Assembly (NCBI GenBank): GCA_964396245.1
Contig: CAYNEO010000035.1
Coordinates: 1 to 38,394, forward strand
Reading direction: 5' to 3'
From: CAYNEO01 sp964396245
GTDB lineage: Bacteria; Zixibacteria; MSB-5A5; GN15; FEB-12
Length of the DNA: 38,394 nucleotides
Part shown: positions 9,011-16,862 of the stretch, piece after piece
Numbering within the stretch: position 1 is the first letter of the stretch
Layout of the letters: the number at the start of each line of letters is the position of its first letter
Notes under the pieces: model-generated
The model's input: the letters and a program-made list of their open reading frames with translations, nothing else
What the model was told of the DNA's origin: nothing
Database searches by the model: none
Position numbers and translations under genes: made by a program

Positions 9011-9353
9011 TTTCTCCGAGGTTCCTCACCGCCTGGCCCGGATCAGGATTTTTTGTCCATGGAGAATGTGTAGAGAAGTGATGAGGATCTCGAGAATCAT
9101 GCGTTTTTTGTCATCCCGGACTTATCTAACATAGGTAATCTCACTCCCAAAAACAAGCTAATTCCCAGCCTCCAACCATCATGGTGTTTATAATCTATGT
9201 TACTGCCGTGCAGGTAATTACATGCGAGCACCCGGACACATAGTAACATCCGGCCGCCCGTATTCAGACGGACTATCCCCCGATGTAAATATCGAATATA
9301 CTTCCCCTGTTCAAAATCTGCACATCGCTATCCGATACTCTGTCCCGATTGCC
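9011..9353. other. Intergenic region without a gene
   Basis: Between the ECF sigma promoter and the stop codon of the TonB-domain gene I see no supported ORF or RNA. There is an 8-bp inverted repeat, ATGTTACT (9197-9204) and AGTAACAT (9242-9249), and a further related TAACATAG copy near 9127. A terminator for the TonB-domain gene is not obvious. Confidence 0.5.
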
Positions 9354-10082
9354 TTACGGTACCGGGAAATCGATCTTGAAAGTCACCCAGCAGGCCACCG
9401 GCTCGCCGTCGACCGTCGCCGCCGCGAACTTGTATTCGCTAACGGCCTCTTGGGCGGCTTCATCGAGACCACATTCGGACCCGGATGGACGGGCTATCAG
9501 AACCTGCCGGACTTTCCCGCAGCAGTCGACCAGCGCCTGCACCCAGACACAACCGGTACTGCCCTCAGTCTGACATAAATCAGGATACACCGGCGCCACT
9601 TCTTTGATCACTTTCGGCTGGACATCGACGGCAACAAATTCTCCCGGCTCCGGGAGCGATTCCTCCGCGGTCTCGGGTTGCGCCGACAGGCGGAACGGCA
9701 CGCGGAAATAGCACCAGCATGTCGTCGGTTGACCATCTTTTGTCCGCGGCTCAAATTCCCAGCTCGCGGCAGCCGACTGTGCCGAGTACTCAAACCCGAG
9801 GCCCTTCTGATCACAATAGACGACCCCGGCTTCGGCAACCTTTCCCTCTTTGCTCAGCAGCGCCTTCAGCCAGACATCCGCCTCGACTCCCTGCTTCTTT
9901 GCTTCAGGAGGATATATCGGAGCGACGGTCTTGACTGGAACAGCCAGCTCGTAGATTTTTACATGGGCCAGTTCGGTCGGGAGTTTGCTGTACTCCTCAT
10001 TCAAATCTGCGAACAGGCCGGGAGCGAGCAGGATGCAGAGACTGATGGCGCGTGCGGCGATGCGAAACAACGTTTTACACAT
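9354..10082 (-). CDS. Secreted protein with two TonB C-terminal domains
   Basis: A 242-aa protein with an N-terminal signal peptide and two consecutive TonB_C-type domains. The first is about residues 48-135 (VAPIYPPEAKKQGVEADVWL ... AAASWEFEP) and the second about 158-240 (VAPVYPDLCQTEGSTGCVWV ... AVSEYKFAAATVDGEPV). The repeated features are YP, VWV/VWL, a G-x-V strand, and FxPA/FAAA before DGxPV. Classic TonB has an uncleaved N-terminal anchor and a long Pro-rich spacer; neither is present, and no ExbB/ExbD is nearby. It may be a periplasmic adaptor rather than an energy transducer. Several Cys pairs (including DCCG) are unusual and may form disulfides. Confidence 0.85.
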   Translation of the reverse strand: MCKTLFRIAARAISLCILLAPGLFADLNEEYSKLPTELAHVKIYELAVPVKTVAPIYPPEAKKQGVEADVWLKALLSKEGKVAEAGVVYCDQKGLGFEYSAQSAAASWEFEPRTKDGQPTTCWCYFRVPFRLSAQPETAEESLPEPGEFVAVDVQPKVIKEVAPVYPDLCQTEGSTGCVWVQALVDCCGKVRQVLIARPSGSECGLDEAAQEAVSEYKFAAATVDGEPVACWVTFKIDFPVP

Positions 10083-10154
10083 AGGTCCTCCCAGAAATCT
10101 GGCGGTAACCTCTTAGTGAATCGCCGTTTGATTGAACTTGGTATGGGTCCACTC

Positions 10155-10185
10155 ATAATATGGTGTAAAAGGTCCGATTCGTCAA
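10155..10185 (-). promoter_or_regulatory. Candidate promoter of the TonB-domain gene
   Basis: Minus strand TTGACG (10180-10185) followed after 17 bp by CATATT (10157-10162) or after 19 bp by TATTAT (10155-10160). It lies about 75-100 bp upstream of the ATG at 10082, between that gene and the recA terminator. Confidence 0.5.
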
Positions 10186-10242
10186 CCTCTAACACCGTGT
10201 CTTCATCCTGCATTACGGCATATCGCCGTGACAGTTTCACAT

Positions 10243-10274
10243 AAAAAAGCGGCACCGGTTTTACCGATACCGCT
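10243..10274 (-). terminator. Rho-independent terminator of recA
   Basis: Minus strand: an 11-bp stem (10264-10274 with 10248-10258, two G-U pairs), 5-nt loop, then a run of six T. It sits 37 bp after the recA stop codon. Confidence 0.9.
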
Positions 10275-10310
10275 CAATTTGCGTAGTGATTTGGCTATTG
10301 TGAACTGCCG

Positions 10311-11369
10311 TCATGCCTCTTCGTCGGAAACGGACTCTGATTCGTCAGAGGATATTGCCGCCGGCGTGATTCCCAATACCTCCTTGACCTTGCCAAGAAC
10401 TTCGACGCGAATGTCCTCATTATCACTCAGGAACTGCTTGGCGTTCTCGCGTCCCTGCCCGAGTCGGTCATTGCCGTAACTGAACCATGAACCGGATTTC
10501 GAAATGATATCGTGATTGACGGCGATATCCAGCAATTCGCCCGTGTTGGAAATGCCCTTTCCATAGATAATATCAAACTCGGCCTCGCGGAACGGAGGCG
10601 CCACCTTGTTCTTGACCACCCGTACCCGGGTGCGCGAACCGATCATCTGATCGCCTTCCTTTATCGAAGCGATTCGGCGGATGTCCAGGCGAACTGTCGA
10701 ATAAAACTTCAGCGCATTACCGCCGGTGGTTGTCTCCGGATTACCGAACATGACGCCGATTTTCATACGGATCTGATTGATGAATATGATTGCCGTGTGT
10801 GACTTTGACGTGATCGCTGTCAGCTTCCGAAGCGCCTGGGACATGAGCCGCGCCTGCAGACCCATATGGCTGTCGCCCATCTCGCCCTCGATCTCAGAGC
10901 GCGGCGTCAGGGCGGCGACCGAGTCAATCACCACGATATCCACGCCGCCCGATCGAACCAGCGTCTCGGTGATTTCCAGCGCCTGCTCACCGTTGTCCGG
11001 CTGCGATATGAGGAGGTTCTCGGTGTCCACACCGAGCGACCGGGCATAGTTTGCGTCGAAGGCATGCTCGGCATCGATAAACGCCGCGATTCCGCCCGCC
11101 TTCTGTGCCTCGGCAATAACGTGAAGAGTAAGGGTCGTCTTTCCGGACGCCTCCGGACCGAAAATCTCGGTCACCCGTCCGCGCGGAATCCCGCCGACCC
11201 CGAGAGCATGATCGAGACCGATAGACCCGGTCGGGATGACTTCCACCTCGAGTACGTTGTCGTCGCCGAGCCGCATGATCGACCCCTTGCCGAATGCCCG
11301 TTCTATCTGGGTCAACGCGGCTTCCAGGGCCTTCTTACGATCAGGAACTGTGCTGGAACCGGTAGCCAT
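10311..11369 (-). CDS. recA: Recombinase RecA
   Basis: Strand-exchange ATPase of homologous recombination and co-protease of the SOS response. The Walker A motif GPEASGKTT lies at about residues 71-79, the Walker B strand reads DIVVIDSVAALTP, and the DNA-binding loops are GDSHMGLQARLMSQALRKL and FINQIRMKIGVMFGNPETTT. The acidic C-terminus (SSDESESVSDEEA) is also typical. Start ATG 11369 gives 352 aa and the standard MATGSSTVPDRKKALEAAL beginning, with AAAGG ten bases upstream; ATG at 11411 and TTG at 11420 are in-frame alternatives. A terminator follows the gene, so it is probably monocistronic. It lies near cinA and thpR, as in many bacteria, but two PEP-CTERM genes intervene. Confidence 0.97.
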   Translation of the reverse strand: MATGSSTVPDRKKALEAALTQIERAFGKGSIMRLGDDNVLEVEVIPTGSIGLDHALGVGGIPRGRVTEIFGPEASGKTTLTLHVIAEAQKAGGIAAFIDAEHAFDANYARSLGVDTENLLISQPDNGEQALEITETLVRSGGVDIVVIDSVAALTPRSEIEGEMGDSHMGLQARLMSQALRKLTAITSKSHTAIIFINQIRMKIGVMFGNPETTTGGNALKFYSTVRLDIRRIASIKEGDQMIGSRTRVRVVKNKVAPPFREAEFDIIYGKGISNTGELLDIAVNHDIISKSGSWFSYGNDRLGQGRENAKQFLSDNEDIRVEVLGKVKEVLGITPAAISSDESESVSDEEA

Positions 11370-11484
11370 TTCTGATCTGCCTTTCCGTATCTGTACTTTT
11401 TTGTTTGCCATAATTACCAATGATAACGCGTGATGTTAAACGAATGTATCACATTTTGACCTTGATTATTCTACTATTGCGGGG

Positions 11485-11499
11485 TGACAGACAGTGTCA
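11485..11499. promoter_or_regulatory. Palindrome upstream of recA, candidate SOS operator
   Basis: TGACA-5-TGTCA, a perfect 5+5 inverted repeat, about 75-130 bp upstream of the possible recA starts. LexA operators differ between phyla and I do not recognise this one as a known type. No LexA gene is in the window. Confidence 0.3.
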
Positions 11500-11584
11500 G
11501 TAAAACCGCCCCGAATCTCACCATAATAGGGGAGACCGGCCTTCGGTGCAACCGAAAACCTTGTTTTCCCTGATCCCGGATACC

Positions 11585-11612
11585 AAAAGAACAGCCGGGA
11601 CCGACCCGGCTG
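11585..11612 (-). terminator. Rho-independent terminator of the interrupted PEP-CTERM gene
   Basis: Minus strand: 8-bp perfect stem CAGCCGGG/CCCGGCTG (11605-11612 with 11592-11599), 5-nt loop, then TTCTTTT. It lies 27 bp after the stop at 11640 and separates this gene from recA. Confidence 0.8.
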
Positions 11613-11639
11613 CTCATCACTCCAATCGAATCTGCTCGT

Positions 11640-12302
11640 TTAGACTTCTTTTCGACGGCGCAGACGATGGGCCATCAGCCCTAATCCTGCCGTGAGCAGT
11701 ATTACCGTCGCCGGCTCAGGGACCGCTTCGATACTGACATTGTCGAGTAAAGCCGCGGAACGCCCTAAGTCGGTTTCAGGGTTGTTACCGATCACGAGAA
11801 ACTGCAACAGGAACTCGTCCGTACCTTGCCAGTCAGACAGGTCATACGTGAAGTCGGTGAGCGAGAATTACCGTAGTCCTGTCCCCGTACTTATCCAGTC
11901 ACTGCCTCCGGTCCCCTTGGAGAAGATCGGATTGTAACCGCCACCGCCCGGGTAGCCGACATTGATCTGAGCACGGAAATCGTCGCTGTACGACAATTCC
12001 TCTGTTACGAATGTCAGATCGAATTTCAGCACCAGGTCGCTGACAGGCAGATCGAGTTTCTGCCTGAGGTAAGGGTTGAACACGGTATTGTCACTCAAGA
12101 GAACACCAAACGCAGATGCGTCTCCGGAAGGGCTGGCAAATCCCCAGAAATCCGTGGCTGTGAATACATTGTCGCTGTACTCCCAGCCGGTGAGATCGCT
12201 CGAGAAATTGCCATTGACGAGCAGATTCGGGGCAGCCAAGGCGCTCGCCGCCAGAAATACAACGGCAATGGCCAGGGACATACCCAGTTTGCGTTCAATC
12301 AT
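11640..12302 (-). pseudogene. PEP-CTERM sorting-signal protein interrupted by an in-frame stop
   Basis: The first part (12302-11871) encodes a signal peptide (MSLAIAVVFLAASALAAPN) and a beta-rich domain beginning NLLVNGNFSSDLTGWEYSD, typical of PEP-CTERM proteins with carbohydrate-binding-like folds. Codon 145 of 220 is TAA (11868-11870). Reading through it in the same frame gives FSLTDFTYDLSDWQGTDEF, then LLDNVSIEA and a complete PEP-CTERM tail: VPEPAT, a hydrophobic helix, and RLRRRKEV, ending at 11640. The frame is intact on both sides, so one substitution explains the break. Without readthrough the product would lack the exosortase sorting tail. It is either a recent pseudogene, a sequencing error, or recoded. 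The ORF retains its own terminator. Confidence 0.85.
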
Positions 12303-12632
12303 TAAAAGGTGCTCTCAGCAAAGAGTGTGGTATTCTGGAGTACGCTTTTGTTGCAGCAATAGCGATGTCGATAGGCTAACTCCTTATGGCACAGTAAGAC
12401 TCGCCACAAGGGGCGGCATTGGCCTGCAACCACTGTTCAAAACATGAACACTTAGGTGCAAGCCCGTTCATATCAGGCTGTGTAATTGCACCTCCCGCGG
12501 TCACGGATACGCCGATCCGTCGGAGACCGAGGCTTCCTGTCCGCGCCGGAAGCATGATTCGTCATTGGCCGCGAGTCTCGAACCGGCCGATGCGGAGTCG
12601 TTGCAAGATCGGATGTTAGCTTCCATATCATC

Positions 12633-12723
12633 CTGACGCCCCAGTCAGCAGTATATTATTGTAAATCAAATGACATTCCTTACTCCTTTCAGAGGGCGAT
12701 CCGGTGACGATCGCCCTTTTTTT
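12633..12723 (+). ncRNA. Candidate small RNA ending in a strong terminator
   Basis: A perfect 5-bp hairpin CTGAC/GTCAG (12633-12648), an AT-rich single-stranded stretch, and an 8-bp terminator stem followed by seven T (to 12723), all on the plus strand. No plus-strand gene ends nearby. A poor promoter-like pair, TTGCAA (12601-12606) and CATATC 17 bp later, lies just upstream. Inference from structure only. Confidence 0.35.
12694..12723 (+). terminator. Rho-independent terminator, plus strand, with no gene upstream
   Basis: Perfect stem GGGCGATC/GATCGCCC (12694-12701 with 12709-12716), 7-nt loop, then TTTTTTT. The nearest plus-strand gene starts downstream (13112), and the nearest upstream gene runs the other way. 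Confidence 0.8.
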
Positions 12724-13040
12724 GCTTCTCCCGTAATCTACTAATCAAGGGTTGCGTCAAGATGACACGACAATGTGTCCTGACAGACCTGCCGGGAATT
12801 GGAGGTAATTACAATGTCTGTTTGCCCTTTCACCTCTCCGAACAGCATTGCGGGCGCAACCGTAATATGGACTATATCGATGCACGTTATTGAATATTGT
12901 CTGCGATCAAAGTGCAGAGCTTTGCATACTCACGTTTAGATACCGGGATGCGTCAGCTCGATCGAAAAATCCGAAGGAATAACATATTATCTTACAATGA
13001 ATTGCGCGAAGCAAATGGGCGAGCCTTTTGACCGGAGCTA

Positions 13041-13056
13041 TGGCATGGAACTTGCT
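13041..13056 (+). promoter_or_regulatory. Sigma-54 (RpoN) promoter of the PEP-CTERM gene
   Basis: TGGCATGGAACTTGCT matches the consensus TGGCACG-N4-TTGCW at all but one fixed position. The -24 GG (13042-13043) and the -12 GC (13054-13055) are separated by exactly 10 bp. The predicted start is near 13067, about 45 bp before the ATG. RpoN control with the PrsK/PrsR pair has been linked to PEP-CTERM genes in other bacteria, which fits. Confidence 0.75.
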
Positions 13057-13111
13057 CATTTTTGCTCTAATAGAGCCAAACACAGAACATTCTAACTGAC
13101 TGGAATACCTT

Positions 13112-13783
13112 ATGAAGCGTACCCTGCTAATTCTTGGGCTGGTGTTAGTGGTTAGTTCGGGGGCCATGGCCGTACCTTCGTTGCAACTATACATCGACGG
13201 CGCCACCTATGATTACGGTAGTGAAACCTGGATTTCCTACACGAATGATTTCGACCTGTACGTTATCGGCAATGGTAATCTGGGTAACGTACTGGTCAGC
13301 ATGGCGTTGAGCACACCCGAAGGTACAACCCCGACCGGTATCTCCGTAGATGTTGACGGTTCGACGTATAACTCGTGGACCTGGGGTTATGCGCCACTGT
13401 CAAACGACCCGCTGGTGTGGGATGGCGGCAACGACGATTTACAGACCCACGGGATCTATCCCGCCTGGTATACTGAATTCAACGCCGGCAATTTCGGACT
13501 TGTGGACGGTGTTGGTGATGTCCAGCCACCCTCGACTTGGAATCCGACGATGGGATATATTCTCGGAGGCAATCACGTCGGCGAATTCAGGTCGTACCAC
13601 ATCTCGGTCACCGGTGATGCCTTCGTGCACTTCGATGCCTACACGTTGAATGAGGACGGTAGTATAGATGAGTTTGCGAAGTTCTCACACGACGCCGGTA
13701 CGGGGATTCCGGAGCCGGCCACGATGTTGCTCTTCGGTCTCGGACTGGCAGGCGCTGGAGTAGTGCGAAAACTGCGGAAGTAA
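13112..13783 (+). CDS. PEP-CTERM sorting-domain surface protein
   Basis: A 223-aa exported protein with a signal peptide (MKRTLLILGLVLVVSSGAMA). A beta-rich middle is full of Gly, Asp, Tyr and Trp (LQLYIDGATYDYGSETW ... DLYVIGNGNLGNVLVSM). The C-terminal sorting tail has IPEPAT at about 199, a hydrophobic helix, and the basic end RKLRK. Exosortase would cleave such a tail and anchor or release the protein at the surface; no exosortase gene lies in this window. Function of the middle domain is unknown. It is preceded by a sigma-54 promoter and followed by a bidirectional terminator, so it is a single-gene transcription unit. Confidence 0.9.
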   Translation: MKRTLLILGLVLVVSSGAMAVPSLQLYIDGATYDYGSETWISYTNDFDLYVIGNGNLGNVLVSMALSTPEGTTPTGISVDVDGSTYNSWTWGYAPLSNDPLVWDGGNDDLQTHGIYPAWYTEFNAGNFGLVDGVGDVQPPSTWNPTMGYILGGNHVGEFRSYHISVTGDAFVHFDAYTLNEDGSIDEFAKFSHDAGTGIPEPATMLLFGLGLAGAGVVRKLRK

Positions 13784-13806
13784 GCTGCAACAAATTTGGT
13801 AGTCAC

Positions 13807-13838
13807 GAAAGAGCGGCTTCGACTGAAGCCGCTCTTTC
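13807..13838. terminator. Bidirectional rho-independent terminator
   Basis: Perfect 14-bp stem (13807-13820 with 13825-13838) with loop GACT, ending in AAAG on one side and CTTT on the other. It serves the PEP-CTERM gene on the plus strand and the pgsA-thpR operon on the minus strand, and touches the thpR stop codon. Confidence 0.85.
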
Positions 13839-14413
13839 TATTTGAACTTTTCGGGGGCCCTGAATAGCGCCTCGTGGAGACGCGTGTAGATTGGCCCCGA
13901 TGGTGTCAGGGTCGATTTGAATAGCGTCAGGCGGTCCAGTTTCAATGGTACCGGGGTGAAATCGAACCGCTGAAGATACTCTGTCAGTTCATCCAGACCC
14001 CGATCAACTTTCACTCTCCCCAGCGTCAGGTGGCTCTTGAATGCCTTGCTCTCCGGTTCAAAGCCAAGGTCCTGGACCGCGAGCTCCACCCGCGAGGCCA
14101 TTTGAGTCAAAATCTCGACATGTTCATTGAATCCTGCCCAGATGACCCGCGGCCGCCTCAGGTTCGGAAACGCCCCGACCCGGTTGACCACTGTATCCAC
14201 CGGACCGAAATCTGCGGCCACCGTGTCAAGTATTTGTGATAGAGGCGCCACCAGCTTTTCGTCGGTGTCTCCCAGGAAGCGCACGGTGAGGTGAATGTTC
14301 TTCGGCGCGACCCACTTGACCGCGCCGCCCTTTTGTTTGAGAATGAAAATCAGTCGCCCCAGTTCTTCTTCGACTGCCGGCGGCAGGGGGCAGGCAATAA
14401 ACAAACGCATCAT
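13838..14413 (-). CDS. thpR: RNA 2',3'-cyclic phosphodiesterase (LigT/ThpR family)
   Basis: A 191-aa member of the 2H phosphoesterase family, which hydrolyses 2',3'-cyclic phosphate RNA ends and can ligate tRNA halves in vitro. It begins MMRLFIACPLPPAVEEEL, close to the family MRLFIAI start. Both catalytic H-x-T motifs are present: HLTVRF at about residue 41 and HLTLGR at about 130. Its ATG overlaps the cinA stop codon (ATGA), so it is translationally coupled to cinA. The cinA-thpR pairing is common in bacteria. It is the last gene of the pgsA-pgpA-cinA-thpR operon. Confidence 0.94.
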   Translation of the reverse strand: MMRLFIACPLPPAVEEELGRLIFILKQKGGAVKWVAPKNIHLTVRFLGDTDEKLVAPLSQILDTVAADFGPVDTVVNRVGAFPNLRRPRVIWAGFNEHVEILTQMASRVELAVQDLGFEPESKAFKSHLTLGRVKVDRGLDELTEYLQRFDFTPVPLKLDRLTLFKSTLTPSGPIYTRLHEALFRAPEKFK

Positions 14414-15651
14414 TGTATATCCAGAATCTCCCGTCGTAACAACTCGAGCGCGATGTAGACCGCCCGGCTTCGGTTGATATTACGATCGGTCCCCAGCCGG
14501 AACAATTTCGCATACGTGGCGTGCGCCGACGCCAGGCCGACCCAGGTGGTGCCGACCGGTTTCTCGTCGGTTCCACCTTCCGGACCGGCAATGCCGGTCA
14601 CCGAGAGGGCATAGTCGCTCTGGAGCAATTTCCGACAGCCGACAGCCATAGCAACCGCGCATTCCTCCGAAACCGCTCCATGCTTCTCAATAAGGGCGGC
14701 GTCAACGCCGAGCTGATGTATCTTTACCTCATTCGAATACGAAATGATCCCACCGAGGAAATAGTCCGATGAACCGGGTACCGAAGTAATAGCCTGTCCG
14801 AGTTGCCCCCCCGTGCAGGATTCCGCCACGGCCACAGTCTTGTCGTTGTCGCGCAGAAGCCGCCCCACAGTCGCCTCGAGCGTCTCTTCGTCGTGGGCAT
14901 AAATATACTTGCCGCAAACTGACTCGAGATACCGCACCAGCTCCTGCGCCTTTTCGTCGGCGTCCTCCGGTGACTCGCCGGCGGCGATAACCCGCAAATC
15001 GACTCCGCTGTACGACGGCAGGTACGCCAGCCGGACGCCCGACGGAAGTTTCATCTCGGGCGTGATCATCTCGGCCAGGCGTGATTCGACGATTCCGGTC
15101 GTGCGGAGCTTGTAGACCTTGAGATACTCGTCCGTTTGAAGTCCCCGAAGATACGGAATGACCGAATCTGTCAGGATCTGGCGCATTTCATCGGGCACGC
15201 CCGGCAAAGCGACAAACACCTTACCATTCTCGGCAATACAGATACCGACTGCCGAACCGATCTTGTTCGGAAAGAAGACCGCTCCCTGCGGCAGCAGCGC
15301 CTGGTTTTGATTGATCGCCGGCATCTCTATACCGCGCCGGGCATACCGCCTTTTGATATCCTCGAGCACGTCGTCATGAAAGACCAGATTGCGCCGGAAG
15401 ACCTTAACGATCGCCCGCTTGGTTATATCATCGTCCGTCGGTCCCAACCCGCCGGTGACAATAATCACCTGCGAGCGTTTCAGCGCCGTACGGAAAGCCT
15501 CTTCCATTTCGGGCTGAGAATCGGCCACTGAGCTCTTGAACCGGACCGACATCCCTGCATCGGTGAGTGATTGCGCGATGAAAGTGGAGTTGGTATCGAC
15601 CGTATGACCGGTCATCAATTCATCGCCGACTGTAATGATTTCAACGTCCAT
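14410..15651 (-). CDS. cinA: CinA-like protein / NMN deamidase
   Basis: A 413-aa two-domain protein of the pyridine nucleotide salvage pathway. The N-terminal MoaB/Mog-like (COG1058) domain starts DVEIITVGDELMTGHTVDTN and holds VIIVTGGLGPTDDDIT and VALPGVPDEM. The C-terminal CinA domain, about residues 250-410, contains VAVAESCTGGQLGQAI, whose Ser is the proposed nucleophile for NMN deamidation, and SVTGIAGPEGGTDEKPVGT. I chose ATG 15651 because it is preceded by AAAGG and matches the family N-terminus; an upstream ATG at 15678 overlaps the end of pgpA and adds nine residues. The gene overlaps thpR by 4 bp. Confidence 0.95.
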   Translation of the reverse strand: MDVEIITVGDELMTGHTVDTNSTFIAQSLTDAGMSVRFKSSVADSQPEMEEAFRTALKRSQVIIVTGGLGPTDDDITKRAIVKVFRRNLVFHDDVLEDIKRRYARRGIEMPAINQNQALLPQGAVFFPNKIGSAVGICIAENGKVFVALPGVPDEMRQILTDSVIPYLRGLQTDEYLKVYKLRTTGIVESRLAEMITPEMKLPSGVRLAYLPSYSGVDLRVIAAGESPEDADEKAQELVRYLESVCGKYIYAHDEETLEATVGRLLRDNDKTVAVAESCTGGQLGQAITSVPGSSDYFLGGIISYSNEVKIHQLGVDAALIEKHGAVSEECAVAMAVGCRKLLQSDYALSVTGIAGPEGGTDEKPVGTTWVGLASAHATYAKLFRLGTDRNINRSRAVYIALELLRREILDIQ

Positions 15652-15674
15652 GCTTACCTTTTCTCTATCCGGAC

Positions 15675-16136
15675 TCAAGCCGGCCGGCTGAAAAATATCC
15701 AGATCACAATCTGCGTAAAGACGTTTGCCTGTATCCCCGCGACGATATCATCCATCGTAACTCCCCAGCCGATCGGGAGCCTTTCCGACTGGGCCGCCGG
15801 CGGTAACTTGATGACATCGAATGCCCGGAACGCGACAAACGCAATCAGGTAATTGGTCAGGGTCACCGGCACAAACAGCAACGCCACGAACATCCCGGCC
15901 CACTCGTCAATCACGATCTTCCGTGAATCGTGTCCGAATACATGTTCCGCGGCGGATGCCGACCAGACCGAAACAAAAAACGTCAATACCGTCACGATAG
16001 CAAGGGCAAGCGTGTTGTCTCCAATCAAAAACCAGGCAATCAGCCAGGCGGGTATCGTGCCGACGGTGCCGGGGACAGTCGGCGAATAACCGGTATACAG
16101 GCCGGTGGCGATCATCGTGGAAAACCAGTTCTTCAT
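15675..16136 (-). CDS. pgpA: Phosphatidylglycerophosphatase A
   Basis: A 153-aa membrane enzyme that dephosphorylates phosphatidylglycerol phosphate to phosphatidylglycerol. Motifs seen are GYSPTVPGTVGTIPAW near the N-terminus, IVIDEWAGMFVAL, and RAFDVIKLPPAAQSERLPIG with GWGVTMDDIVAG, together the PgpA signature. About four transmembrane helices. It lies 9 bp after pgsA, whose product makes its substrate, so two consecutive steps of phospholipid synthesis are co-transcribed. Confidence 0.96.
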   Translation of the reverse strand: MKNWFSTMIATGLYTGYSPTVPGTVGTIPAWLIAWFLIGDNTLALAIVTVLTFFVSVWSASAAEHVFGHDSRKIVIDEWAGMFVALLFVPVTLTNYLIAFVAFRAFDVIKLPPAAQSERLPIGWGVTMDDIVAGIQANVFTQIVIWIFFSRPA

Positions 16137-16145
16137 CGAGGGAGC

Positions 16146-16733
16146 CTATTTTAATGCAGTTTTGATCATGTAGAAGTACTTTACGATATAGTCGATGCCC
16201 GTCCAGACCGTGATAGCGGCCGTGACCCAGAGCAGAATGTTGAAATACAGACGCGAGTCGAATTGCGCGAGCGTCGCCGGATTAACGTTGTAAAAATGCA
16301 GCGCCGTGACAACACTGATATATGCCATCACCACGCCGACAACCGTCATCTGTAAGAATGTCTTGACCTTCGCGCCCCACGACGGCGGAATCACCACGCC
16401 GCGATACGCCGCAAGCAGCCGCAATCCCGTAATAGAAAACTCCCGACCGATTATCAGTATCACCGGCAGGGGAGATACGTAGTTGAGGGCGATGAACGTA
16501 ATCAACGCCGAGGACACAAGAATCTTGTCGGCGAGGGGATCCATAAACTTCCCGAAGCCGGTAATAATGCCGTATTTGCGGGCGTAATACCCGTCGGCGA
16601 GATCTGTTAGCGCGGCTATGATGAACAGTCCCAACGCGATCAACCGCATATAGAAGTTGTCGATGAGAAAGAAAAACATGAAGAATGGCGCGAGGACAAC
16701 CCGCAGGAGAGTCAACTTGTTGGGAGTGTTCAT
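16146..16733 (-). CDS. pgsA: CDP-diacylglycerol--glycerol-3-phosphate 3-phosphatidyltransferase
   Basis: A 195-aa inner-membrane enzyme that forms phosphatidylglycerol phosphate from CDP-diacylglycerol and glycerol-3-phosphate. The CDP-alcohol phosphotransferase motif DG-x2-AR-x8-G-x3-D-x3-D is complete (DGYYARKYGIITGFGKFMDP continuing LADK, from about residue 46). N-terminus MNTPNKLTLLRVVLAP is standard for PgsA. It is the first gene of the operon. The 5' side has a sigma-70 promoter, and a terminator lies between that promoter and the start codon. No clear Shine-Dalgarno sequence precedes the ATG. Confidence 0.96.
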   Translation of the reverse strand: MNTPNKLTLLRVVLAPFFMFFFLIDNFYMRLIALGLFIIAALTDLADGYYARKYGIITGFGKFMDPLADKILVSSALITFIALNYVSPLPVILIIGREFSITGLRLLAAYRGVVIPPSWGAKVKTFLQMTVVGVVMAYISVVTALHFYNVNPATLAQFDSRLYFNILLWVTAAITVWTGIDYIVKYFYMIKTALK

Positions 16734-16862
16734 AGGAATCGAAAGTATGCCGTATGCCGGAGGGTGTCAATCGGGAATTTGACCACACTCGTCTTCACAT
16801 CGCTGGTTGAACAGGGGAAAACCGTTGCCGGACGGGCGCTCTGCGCCCGAAATTTACACCAT

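Larger units (their letters stand above)
12303..13040. other. Intergenic region between the two PEP-CTERM genes
   Basis: About 740 bp with no convincing protein-coding frame. It contains the leader of the minus-strand PEP-CTERM gene, including a weak sigma-54-like sequence on the minus strand at 12425-12440 (second G of the -24 GG kept, intact TTGCA at -12). It also contains a plus-strand hairpin and terminator at 12633-12723. The remaining sequence is AT-richer than the genes on either side, and I see nothing further that I can assign. Confidence 0.5.
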
